Shown here: positions 1 to 7,310 of the stretch, in pieces | Layout: every line of letters begins with the position of its first letter | How positions within the stretch are numbered: the stretch's first letter is position 1 | DNA from: Methylomagnum ishizawai | Lineage (GTDB): Bacteria > Pseudomonadota > Gammaproteobacteria > Methylococcales > Methylococcaceae | NCBI RefSeq assembly: GCF_019670005.1 | Contig: NZ_AP019783.1 | Coordinates: forward strand, 640,501-704,500 | Reading direction: 5' to 3' | DNA length: 64,000 nt | Translations under genes and position numbers: made by a program | The notes under the pieces: model-generated | The model's input: only the letters and a program-made list of their open reading frames with translations | The model's database searches: none | What the model was told of the DNA's origin: nothing

Positions 1-1364
1 GGCCGGAGTTCCGCCGAGGGCGGCCGGTCGATCACCCGTTGCGGAATCACCGGCGACAGGGTGTTGCGGTATTCGCACAGGCGGTAGACCAGCATCTTGG
101 GCACATCCTTCAAGGGCGCGAAGCCCCCGGCCATATCGCCGTACAAGGTGGCATAGCCCACGCTCATTTCGCTCTTGTTGCCGGTGGTCAGGAGGATTTT
201 GCCGGTCTTGTTGGAGAAGGCCATCAGCAGGATGCCGCGGCAACGGGCCTGGATATTTTCCTCGGTGGTGTCGGGCGGCAACCCGGCGAAGCTCGGGGCC
301 AGCATCTCCAGGAAGGTGTTGAAAGCCGGTTCGATGGGGATGGTGTGGAAGCGGCAGCCCAGCGCCTCGGCTTCCAAGCGGGCGTCCTCGTTGCTCATGT
401 CGGCGGTGTAGCGCGAGGGCATGGCGACCGCTTCCACCCGTTCCGCGCCCAGGGCATCGGCGGCCAGGGCCAGGGTCAGCGCCGAGTCGATCCCGCCCGA
501 CAAACCCAGCACCGCGCCCTTGAAGCGGTTTTTGTCCACATAGTCGCGGATGCCCAGCACCAGGGCTTGGTAAACGCTGGCCTCCTCCGACAAAGGCTCG
601 GCGATGGCGGCGGGCAAGGGTTCCACCGTGTCGCGGCAGACGAAATCCACCGCCGCCAACGCCTCCGCGAATTCCGGTGCCCGGTAGGTCACGTTCCCCG
701 CCGCGTCCATCACGAAGGAAGCCCCATCGAACACCAGTTCGTCCTGCCCGCCCACCAGGTTGGCGTAGACCAGCGGCACCTGGGCCACGGCCAAACGCTC
801 CCGCACCACGGCCTCGCGCTGATGGGTCTTGCCGGCCTGATAGGGCGAGGCGTTGATGTTCAACACCAGCTTGGCCCCCGCCGCCGCCGCGCGCTCCACC
901 GCGCCGGGTACCCACACGTCCTCGCAGATGGTGACGCCGACCGGCACGCCTTCCAGGTCGAATACACAAGGCTCGTGCCCGGCCAGGAAATAGCGCTTCT
1001 CGTCGAACACCCCGTAATTGGGCAAGGCCTGCTTGCGGTAGACGGCGTGGACCGCGCCATCGCGCAGCACGGCGGCGCTGTTGTAGGGCATCCCGATCCT
1101 TTGTTCGGGAAAGCCGACGAGGGCGGTGATACCGTGGATTTGCCCGGCCAGGGCTTGCAACTCGCGCCCGGCGGCGGCGAGGAAATCGGGCCTCAAGATC
1201 AAATCCTCGGGCGGATAGCCGGACAGGGTGAGTTCGGGGAACACGACGGCGTGGGCCTTGAGGCGGTCGCGGGCGTCGAGCGCGGTGGCGAGGACGCGGC
1301 GGGCGTTGCCCTGCACGTCGCCGACCAGGAAGTCGAGTTGGGCGATGGCGATACGGAGTTTCAC
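1..1364 (-). CDS. nadE: Glutamine-dependent NAD+ synthetase (3' end cut by window edge)
   Basis: Converts nicotinate adenine dinucleotide to NAD+ using glutamine as ammonia donor; cytoplasmic, last step of NAD synthesis. About 454 codons are visible. The N-terminal half is a nitrilase-fold glutaminase with the Glu-Lys-Cys triad at about E44 (FPELTLSGYP), K111 (YRKQALPNYG) and C147 (VTICEDVW). The C-terminal half is the synthetase with the PP-loop SGGIDS near residue 287. The C-terminus lies beyond base 1. The start is GTG at 1364 with AGG about 9 bases upstream; no better ATG is seen. It is divergent from gcvT. nadA, an earlier enzyme of the pathway, is also in this window at 62.6-63.7 kb. 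Confidence 0.93.
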   Translation of the reverse strand, partial: MKLRIAIAQLDFLVGDVQGNARRVLATALDARDRLKAHAVVFPELTLSGYPPEDLILRPDFLAAAGRELQALAGQIHGITALVGFPEQRIGMPYNSAAVLRDGAVHAVYRKQALPNYGVFDEKRYFLAGHEPCVFDLEGVPVGVTICEDVWVPGAVERAAAAGAKLVLNINASPYQAGKTHQREAVVRERLAVAQVPLVYANLVGGQDELVFDGASFVMDAAGNVTYRAPEFAEALAAVDFVCRDTVEPLPAAIAEPLSEEASVYQALVLGIRDYVDKNRFKGAVLGLSGGIDSALTLALAADALGAERVEAVAMPSRYTADMSNEDARLEAEALGCRFHTIPIEPAFNTFLEMLAPSFAGLPPDTTEENIQARCRGILLMAFSNKTGKILLTTGNKSEMSVGYATLYGDMAGGFAPLKDVPKMLVYRLCEYRNTLSPVIPQRVIDRPPSAELR

Positions 1365-1555
1365 GGCTAGGCACCTGTGGGGCTGGGGGAGACGCCGGGC
1401 TATTTTCCCCGGATCGGCCCAGCGGGGATAGGGCCGGATATTCGCCCCGTCCGCCATCGGCTAGACTGGCGGCCCCACCCCGGACGCCCATGATCCGCGC
1501 CATCCAGCGGATCGGGTGGCCCGGTCCCATCCAGCTTCAACGGGAGGAACACGCG

Positions 1556-2632
1556 ATGTCGCGCAAAACGGTTTTGAACAGCCTGCATCTCGAATATGGC
1601 GGACGCATGGTGGACTTCGCGGGCTGGGCACTGCCCCTGCATTTCGGCTCGCAGGTCGAGGAGCATCACCGGGTGCGCCGGGAGGCCGGGATGTTCGATG
1701 TGTCGCATATGGGCTTGTTCGACCTCGACGGCGCGGAAGCCCCGGCCTTCCTGCGGCGGCTGTGCGCCAACGACACCGGACGGCTGGCCCGGCCCGGACT
1801 GGGGCTTTATACCTGTTTGTTGAACGAGGCGGGCGGCATCCTCGACGACGCCATTGTCTACCGCACCGGGAACACGCGGTTCCGTCTGGTCGCCAATGCC
1901 GCCACGCGGGACAAGATCGCGGCTTGGCTGGAACGGCAAGCCACGGCCCATCCGGCGCTGCGCATCGCGGCCCGGCCCGACCTCGCCATGATCGCCGCGC
2001 AAGGGCCGGAAGCCCGCGCGCGGGTCGAGGCTTGCCTGCCAGGACCGCTACGGACCGCCGCCGCCGCGCTCCCGTCTTTCGGCTGCGCCGAAGCCGGGGA
2101 TTGGTTGGTGTCCCGCACCGGCTATACCGGCGAGGACGGCTATGAAATCCAGTTGCCGCTGGAGGCCGCGCCCGATCTGTGGCGGGCGTTGGCGGCGGCT
2201 GGCGTCGCGCCTTGCGGCCTGGGTGCCCGCGACACCTTGCGGCTGGAAGCGGGCCTCCGGCTCTACGGCGCGGATATGGATGAAACCGTGACGCCCTTGG
2301 AAAGCGGTTTGGCCTGGACCGTGGCATTCATGCCGGAAGACCGGGATTTCATCGGACGGGCCGCGCTGGAAGACCAGCGTCGGCGGGGGGGATTGCGGCG
2401 CTTCGTGGGCTTGGTGTTGGAAGAACCGGGGGTGATGCGCGGCGGACAGCGGGTAGTCGTGCCGGAGTTTGGCGAAGGCGTGGTGACCAGCGGCATTTAT
2501 GCGCCGACGCTGGGGCGGTCGGTGGCTTTCGCCCGCTTGCCGCCGGGCGGATACGAACGGGCCTGGGTGGAGATACGCGGCCAGCGCAAGGCGGCGCGGG
2601 TCGGGCCGGGCCGGTTCCTGCCCCCGAAATAG
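1556..2632 (+). CDS. gcvT: Aminomethyltransferase (glycine cleavage T protein)
   Basis: Transfers the methylene group from the aminomethyl-lipoyl H protein to tetrahydrofolate, releasing ammonia. It is 358 residues, the usual family length. Family features seen: GRMVDFAGWALPL near the N-terminus, MFDVSHMG, the folate-site stretch GEDGYEI and GLGARDTLRLEAGL, then the C-terminal barrel. An upstream in-frame ATG at 1490 is possible, but the ATG at 1556 follows GGGAGG with good spacing and matches the family N-terminus MSRKTVLNSLHLEYGGRM. The other cleavage-system genes (gcvH, gcvP, lpd) are not in the window, so this is a detached gcvT. Confidence 0.93.
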   Translation: MSRKTVLNSLHLEYGGRMVDFAGWALPLHFGSQVEEHHRVRREAGMFDVSHMGLFDLDGAEAPAFLRRLCANDTGRLARPGLGLYTCLLNEAGGILDDAIVYRTGNTRFRLVANAATRDKIAAWLERQATAHPALRIAARPDLAMIAAQGPEARARVEACLPGPLRTAAAALPSFGCAEAGDWLVSRTGYTGEDGYEIQLPLEAAPDLWRALAAAGVAPCGLGARDTLRLEAGLRLYGADMDETVTPLESGLAWTVAFMPEDRDFIGRAALEDQRRRGGLRRFVGLVLEEPGVMRGGQRVVVPEFGEGVVTSGIYAPTLGRSVAFARLPPGGYERAWVEIRGQRKAARVGPGRFLPPK

Positions 2633-2647
2633 CCTGGACGAGGCCAA

Positions 2648-2941
2648 GAAGCTGTCTGGCAAAAAGGAATTCATGTAGAGTCAAGCCCCCCATTGACTTC
2701 CAGGATTCCCGGAATGAGCTATCCAAGCGATCTCAGCGACACCGAATGGGCGTTGATCGAACACCACTTCCGCTAGGACCGGGCGGGGCAACGCCAGCGG
2801 ACATCCGCGCAAGCGGGTGGTGGGCGCCATCCTGTACGTGGTGGAGGGCGGCATCAAATGGCACCGCCGAGAACATCGTCCGCATCGCCATGCCAAGGAC
2901 CACCCTTGCAAAATGCGTCTGAATCCTTGCCAGACAGCTCC
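2648..2941 (+). mobile_element. Deleted IS5-family element with inverted ends (MITE-like)
   Basis: The ends match as inverted repeats: AGCTGTCTGGCAA plus A-rich GGAATTC at 2650-2672, and GAATCC.TTGCCAGACAGCT at 2921-2939. The element is about 290 bp, far shorter than an autonomous IS. Inside is the start of an IS5-type transposase broken by a stop and then fused to a short 3' segment. It lies in the 400-bp gap between gcvT and the glycan transferase gene. It looks like an internal-deletion derivative that could be moved in trans by a full-length relative elsewhere. No clear target duplication could be assigned. Confidence 0.75.
2714..2879 (+). pseudogene. IS5-family transposase fragment, stop-interrupted and internally deleted
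   Basis: The ATG at 2714 opens a reading frame of 20 codons, MSYPSDLSDTEWALIEHHFR, the standard N-terminus of IS5-family (DUF4096 type) transposases, then hits TAG at 2774-2776. Downstream, a segment reads GHPRKRVVGAILYVVEGGIKWH, matching the next conserved block of the same family (normally RxxVNAILYVxxxGCxWRxLP). After that the catalytic DDE core is absent and the sequence jumps to the right inverted end. It cannot make an active transposase. Confidence 0.8.
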
Positions 2942-3034
2942 TAAATCCCATCCCTAGCGCCAGCGTGATCCCCCCGCCCTTTGCGGGTATGATGCAGCCT
3001 GTTTCCAGCCCCAGGAGGCGCTGCGAGTCGCCAG

Positions 3035-4063
3035 ATGAGCCTATTTTCCTATCTTTTACTCCTGTTTTTCCCGTTCCTGGTCGCCGCCTTCGCGACTTGC
3101 GCCGTGCGGGGCTATGCCCTGAAACGGTTGCTGGACCTGCCCAACGCCCGCAGTTCCCATAGCGTCCCGACTCCGCGCGGCGGTGGCTTGGGGATCGTCG
3201 CCGCCCTGGTCCTCGCCACGCTCCAACTCCATGGCCTGGGGCTGGTGTCCTCCGATTGGCTGCTGGCCCTCGCGGGGGCGGTGCCGGTGGCCGCGTTCGG
3301 GTTCTGGGACGACCACGGCCATGTGCCCGCCCGCTGGCGCTTGCTGGCCCAGGTCGCCGCCGCGGGCTGGGCCTTGTACTGGCTGGGCGGCTGCGGGACG
3401 CTGCGCCTGGCCGGGGAAGCCTACGCCCTGGGCGGCTGGGGACTGCCTTTGGGTTTGTTGTTCATCGTCTGGGTGTTGAACCTATTCAATTTCATGGATG
3501 GCATCGACGGCATCGCGGGCGTCGAGACCATCACCGTGGGCCTCACCGTGGCGGCGCTGATCGGGCTGGACCCGGCCCCGGTGTTGCCGGGCAGCGCCGA
3601 GGTGGCGGCGGCCTTGGCGGCGGCGGCGGGCGGGTTCTTGCTGTGGAATTGGCCCCCCGCCAAAATCTTCATGGGCGATGTGGGCAGCGGCTTCGTCGGC
3701 TTCCTGCTGGGCGTGCTGGCGCTGCGGACGGCGGCGACCGGCGGGCCTAGCCTCGCGGTCTGGTTGATCGCGCTGGGCGTGTTCTTCGTCGATGCCAGCT
3801 TCACCCTGCTGCGGCGGATGGCGGACGGGCAGCGCTGGTACGAGGCCCATCGCAGCCACGCCTATCAACACGCGGCGCAACGCTACGGCCATCGGCCCGT
3901 GACCCTGGCGGTACTCGCCATCAATTTGTTTTGGCTGGGACCGCTGGCCTGGGCGGCGGCGCGGTGGCCCGCCCTGGAATGGGCGTGGCTGGGCGTGGCC
4001 TATGCGCCCTTGTTGGCCCTGGCGCTCCGGTTCGGGGCTGGCTTATCGCACGGGACGAGGTGA
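3035..4063 (+). CDS. Undecaprenyl-phosphate sugar-1-phosphate transferase (WecA/WbpL family)
   Basis: Integral membrane enzyme that starts a lipid-linked glycan by moving a sugar-1-phosphate from a UDP-sugar to undecaprenyl phosphate. It has 342 residues, almost all hydrophobic helices (about 10-11 predicted). Family motifs: RSSHSVPTPRGGG near residue 35, an acidic pair (WDDHGHVPARWR) near 90, NFMDGIDGIAG near 151, the catalytic loop AKIFMGDVGSGF near 210, and a C-terminal His-rich loop (EAHRSHAYQHAAQR). Its stop codon is 2 bases before the WbpM-like start, so the two are cotranscribed, an arrangement typical of the end of O-antigen or exopolysaccharide clusters. The donor sugar cannot be read from sequence. 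Confidence 0.88.
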   Translation: MSLFSYLLLLFFPFLVAAFATCAVRGYALKRLLDLPNARSSHSVPTPRGGGLGIVAALVLATLQLHGLGLVSSDWLLALAGAVPVAAFGFWDDHGHVPARWRLLAQVAAAGWALYWLGGCGTLRLAGEAYALGGWGLPLGLLFIVWVLNLFNFMDGIDGIAGVETITVGLTVAALIGLDPAPVLPGSAEVAAALAAAAGGFLLWNWPPAKIFMGDVGSGFVGFLLGVLALRTAATGGPSLAVWLIALGVFFVDASFTLLRRMADGQRWYEAHRSHAYQHAAQRYGHRPVTLAVLAINLFWLGPLAWAAARWPALEWAWLGVAYAPLLALALRFGAGLSHGTR

Positions 4064-4065
4064 AG

Positions 4066-5958
4066 ATGGTTTCCAAGCTGCGCTCGCGCACGGTGATTTT
4101 CCTGCATGATCTGGTCATGGTGGCCTTGGCTTGGCTGGGCGCTTATTGGCTGCGCTTCAACCTGTCGCTGCCGCCCAAGTACGAGGTCCATTCCGCCCTG
4201 GTTTGCCTGCCCTGGGTCATGGCGGTCCAGGCCGTGGTGTTCTGGCGCGTGGGGCTGTACCGGGGCATTTGGCGGTTCGCCTCCATTCCCGATTTGGTCC
4301 GCATCGTCCAGGCGTCGGGGGTGGGCATCGTGGCGGCGGCGCTGACGCTGTTCGTGGTCAACCGCTTGGATGGCGTGCCGCGCACGGCGATTCCGCTCTA
4401 CGCGCTGTTGTTGCCCGTGTTGCTGTCCGCGCCCCGGCTGCTCTACCGGATTTGGAAGGACCGCCGCGCCGTGCTGTCGGTGGGCAAGCGGGCCTTGATC
4501 GTCGGCGCGGGCAAGGCGGGCGAAATGCTGGTGCGCGACCTCTTGCGTACCCATTATGCCCAGTTCGTGCCGGTGGCCTTCGTCGACGACGATCCGGGCA
4601 AGCGCGGCAGCGAAATCCAGGGCGTCCGGGTCAAGGGCGGCTGCGAACGCATTCCCAACCTGGTGGACAAGCTCGGCATCGACGCCGTCCTGCTGGCCGT
4701 GCCCTCGGCCTCGGACAAGGAGATGCGCCGCATCGTCGAAATCTGCGAGGGCGCGGGCGTGCCCTTCCTGACCCTGCCCTCGGTGCAGGACATGCTGGCC
4801 GGGCAGGCGGGGGCGTTGCGGGAGGTGTCCATCGAGGATTTGCTGGGCCGCGCCCCGATCCGGCTCGACCGCAAGGCCGTCCGCAGCCATCTGGCCGGGA
4901 AGCGGGTGTTGGTGACGGGCGGCGGCGGTTCCATCGGCTCGGAACTATGCAAACAGATCGCCCGCTTCGAGGTGGCCGAATTGGTGGTGTTCGAGCGCTG
5001 CGAGTACAACCTCTACAAGATCGAACAGGATTTGCTGAAGGTTTTCCCCGGGCTGAATTTCGTCGCCTTGTTGGGCGATGTCACCGATCTGTCCTCGGTG
5101 GAATGGGCCATCGCCCGCTACCGGCCCCAGGTGATTTTCCACGCGGCGGCCTACAAGCATGTGCCCTTGTTGCAGCATCAGGCGCGGCAGGCGGTCAGGA
5201 ACAACGTGGTCGGCACCCGCATCGTGGCCGAGGCCGCGATGGCGGCGGGGGTCGGGGAATTCGTGCTGATTTCCACCGACAAGGCCGTGCGCCCCACCAA
5301 CATCATGGGCGCGACCAAGCGGGCGGCGGAAATGCTGGTGCAAAGCCTGAACGGCGTGACCGAAACCCGCTTCATCACCGTGCGCTTCGGCAATGTGCTG
5401 GATTCGGCGGGCAGCGTGGTGCCCTTGTTCCGCGAGCAGATTAAAACCGGCGGCCCCGTCACCGTCACCCATCCCGAGGTGACCCGTTATTTCATGACCA
5501 TCCCCGAGGCTTGCCAGCTCATCATGCAGGCGGCGGCGGTGGGGCAGGGCGGCGAGGTGTTCGTGCTGGACATGGGCGAGCCGATCAAGATCAGCTATCT
5601 GGCCGAGCAGATGATCCAGCTCAGCGGGAAGCGTCCGGGACAGGATATCCGCATCGAATACATCGGCCTGCGCCCCGGCGAAAAAGTGACCGAGGAACTC
5701 TTCCTCGACCACGAGCGGCCCACGCCCACCGGGCATACCAAGCTCTTGCTGGCCCGCCCCATGGTGTTGGACCACCGGGTGATCCGCAAAAGCGTGAGCG
5801 AACTGGCCGAGTCCTGCCGCGTGTTCGACGAGGACGCCATCGTTAGGAAGCTCAAAGCCCTGGTGCCCGAGTACCACCAAACCCACGCCCAGGAAGATGG
5901 CGCGGCGGCGTCCACGGGGGGAAACGATCTGGCCGTGCGAAGAAAGCTTGTCTTATGA
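4066..5958 (+). CDS. Membrane-anchored UDP-sugar 4,6-dehydratase (WbpM/PglF family)
   Basis: Makes the 4-keto-6-deoxy UDP-sugar used for bacillosamine- or QuiNAc-type glycans. 630 residues: four N-terminal membrane helices (to about 110), a first Rossmann-like domain from about 140 (ALIVGAGKAGEM), and the dehydratase domain from about 280 with the NAD motif TGGGGSIGSEL, then AAYKHVP and STDKAVRPTNIMGATKR. In this subfamily a Met sits where short-chain dehydrogenases usually have the catalytic Tyr (MGATK), as here. An upstream in-frame extension to 3931 overlaps the previous gene; the ATG at 4066 follows GACGAGG and is preferred. It probably supplies the sugar used by the upstream transferase. 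Confidence 0.9.
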   Translation: MVSKLRSRTVIFLHDLVMVALAWLGAYWLRFNLSLPPKYEVHSALVCLPWVMAVQAVVFWRVGLYRGIWRFASIPDLVRIVQASGVGIVAAALTLFVVNRLDGVPRTAIPLYALLLPVLLSAPRLLYRIWKDRRAVLSVGKRALIVGAGKAGEMLVRDLLRTHYAQFVPVAFVDDDPGKRGSEIQGVRVKGGCERIPNLVDKLGIDAVLLAVPSASDKEMRRIVEICEGAGVPFLTLPSVQDMLAGQAGALREVSIEDLLGRAPIRLDRKAVRSHLAGKRVLVTGGGGSIGSELCKQIARFEVAELVVFERCEYNLYKIEQDLLKVFPGLNFVALLGDVTDLSSVEWAIARYRPQVIFHAAAYKHVPLLQHQARQAVRNNVVGTRIVAEAAMAAGVGEFVLISTDKAVRPTNIMGATKRAAEMLVQSLNGVTETRFITVRFGNVLDSAGSVVPLFREQIKTGGPVTVTHPEVTRYFMTIPEACQLIMQAAAVGQGGEVFVLDMGEPIKISYLAEQMIQLSGKRPGQDIRIEYIGLRPGEKVTEELFLDHERPTPTGHTKLLLARPMVLDHRVIRKSVSELAESCRVFDEDAIVRKLKALVPEYHQTHAQEDGAAASTGGNDLAVRRKLVL

Positions 5959-5976
5959 ACGGGATGCCGCTAAAAT
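5948..5976 (+). promoter_or_regulatory. Sigma70-type promoter for rplM-rpsI
   Basis: TTGTCT at 5948-5953, a 17-base spacer, then TAAAAT at 5971-5976 (4 of 6 and 5 of 6 consensus matches). It straddles the stop codon of the dehydratase gene and would start transcription near 5983, leaving a leader of about 36 bases before rplM. Confidence 0.6.
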
Positions 5977-6018
5977 CCGCCTCTTTTCGTGCAACGCCAT
6001 AGTTTGGAGCGCGCAGCA

Positions 6019-6447
6019 ATGAAGACCTTTAGCGCAAAACCAGCCGAAGTCAAACGCGACTGGTACGTCATCGACGCCGAAGGAAAGACGCTCGGACGCC
6101 TTTCCACCGAAATCGCGCGTCGTCTGCGCGGTAAACACAAAGCCGAATACACGCCCCACGTGGACACGGGCGATTACATCATCGTAATCAACGCCGAAAA
6201 GGTCCATGTCACGGGCACCAAGGAACTGAACAAGGTTTACTACAAGCACACCGGTTACATCGGCAATATGAAATCGGTGACCCTCGGCAAGCTGCGCCAG
6301 ACGCACCCCGAGCGCATCATCGAAACCGCCGTTCAGGGGATGCTCCCCAAGAATCCGCTGGGCCGGGCCATGTACCGCAAGCTCAAGATTTACAAGGGTT
6401 CCACCCACAATCATCAGGCCCAGCAGCCGAAAGTGCTGGACATCTAA
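6019..6447 (+). CDS. rplM: 50S ribosomal protein L13
   Basis: Large-subunit ribosomal protein of 142 residues, the normal bacterial length. The start is at [19 protein letters not shown]; an upstream in-frame start at 5989 would add ten residues not found in L13. Recognisable blocks: [30 protein letters not shown], the HTGY(I)GN segment and [21 protein letters not shown]. It forms the conserved two-gene unit with rpsI, 18 bases downstream. Confidence 0.97.
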   Translation: MKTFSAKPAEVKRDWYVIDAEGKTLGRLSTEIARRLRGKHKAEYTPHVDTGDYIIVINAEKVHVTGTKELNKVYYKHTGYIGNMKSVTLGKLRQTHPERIIETAVQGMLPKNPLGRAMYRKLKIYKGSTHNHQAQQPKVLDI

Positions 6448-6465
6448 AAACGAGTCGAGCTAGCC

Positions 6466-6858
6466 ATGGCACAATCGCAGTATTACGGAACGGGTCGCCG
6501 CAAGAGCGCGGTGGCGCGTGTTTACACCAAGACCGGCACCGGACGCATCGTCATCAACAACAAGCAGTTGGACGAATACTTCGGCAGGAAGACCGACCAG
6601 ATGGTGGTTCGCCAACCGCTGGAACTGGTATCCTTGACCGAAAAACTCGATGTGATCGTGACCGTCGCGGGCGGCGGTCCCACCGGACAAGCCGGTGCCA
6701 TCCGCCATGGCTTGACCCGCGCCCTGATCGTTTACGATGAAAACCTGCGTTCCCCGCTGCGCAAAGCCGGCTACGTGACCCGCGACGCCCGTGAGGTCGA
6801 ACGTAAGAAGGTCGGTCTGCACAAAGCGCGGCGCCGTCCGCAGTACTCCAAGCGTTAA
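6466..6858 (+). CDS. rpsI: 30S ribosomal protein S9
   Basis: Small-subunit protein of 130 residues ending in the characteristic basic tail [17 protein letters not shown], which reaches the P-site tRNA. The N-terminal [14 protein letters not shown] and central [15 protein letters not shown] blocks are typical. It is cotranscribed with rplM. tRNA-Gln begins 18 bases after the stop and may be read from the same transcript. Confidence 0.97.
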   Translation: MAQSQYYGTGRRKSAVARVYTKTGTGRIVINNKQLDEYFGRKTDQMVVRQPLELVSLTEKLDVIVTVAGGGPTGQAGAIRHGLTRALIVYDENLRSPLRKAGYVTRDAREVERKKVGLHKARRRPQYSKR

Positions 6859-6876
6859 TCGCTGCCAAAGGTATAT

Positions 6877-6950
6877 TGGGGGATCGTCTAGCGGCAGGAC
6901 TACGGACTCTGACTCCGTCAACCTAGGTTCGAATCCTAGTCCCCCAGCCA
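6877..6950 (+). tRNA. tRNA-Gln (anticodon CTG)
   Basis: Folds as a standard cloverleaf: acceptor TGGGGGA pairs with TCCCCCA, anticodon stem ACGGA/TCCGT with loop CTCTGAC, T-arm CCTAGGTTCGAATCCTAGG-like. CTG decodes CAG. The CCA end is encoded. The 3' side is followed by a terminator and then an integrase remnant, so this tRNA was probably an integration site. Confidence 0.95.
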
Positions 6951-6959
6951 ATAAAAACA

Positions 6960-6996
6960 AAGCCTTACGGGAAACCGTAGGGCTTTTGTTTTTTCC
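6960..6996 (+). terminator. Rho-independent terminator after tRNA-Gln
   Basis: Stem AAGCCTTACGG (6960-6970), loop GAAA, complementary arm CCGTAGGGCTT, then a T-rich run. It ends the rplM-rpsI-tRNA-Gln unit. Confidence 0.85.
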
Positions 6997-7000
6997 GGTG

Positions 7001-7160
7001 TCAACCAAGTGTCAACGCGGCCAAAGGATTGAACTTGCGGGCTTGCTCCAAATAGTCGGGGGCAAGGTGGGCGTAGTGCATGTCACGGTGATCGAGTGAT
7101 GCCCCAGGATGCGCTGTAGGGTCAGCAAGTCGCCGCCGACCAGAAAAACCCATAGCAGGG
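7001..7160 (-). pseudogene. C-terminal remnant of a tyrosine-recombinase integrase, frameshifted
   Basis: On the minus strand, one frame reads GGDLLTLQRILGHHSITVT and the adjacent frame continues MHYAHLAPDYLEQARKFNPL to a stop at 7001. Together they give the conserved C-terminus of phage-type integrases: the LQxxLGHxxxxxTxxYAHL segment containing the second His and the catalytic Tyr. A single missing base near the ACA-TGC junction separates the two frames. The rest of the enzyme upstream is not recognisable. It points toward tRNA-Gln, the usual position of an island integrase next to its att site. Confidence 0.8.
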
Positions 7161-7310
7161 CTTGAAAGACCCAGGGGCGTAGCCCAAAACCACATGTTGT
7201 CGCTGAACTGACCCCTTGGTCCGGCGGCAAAGCCCCCACCGATCCTGCGATAATCCCCCGCTATCCGGCGAATCCGAACGCCCCGAACACCGATAGCATA
7301 AAAGCCAGGA

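Noticed and set aside
39-1370. Plus-strand frame of 443 codons at the left edge
   Set aside because: Antisense to nadE, whose catalytic residues are all visible on the minus strand.
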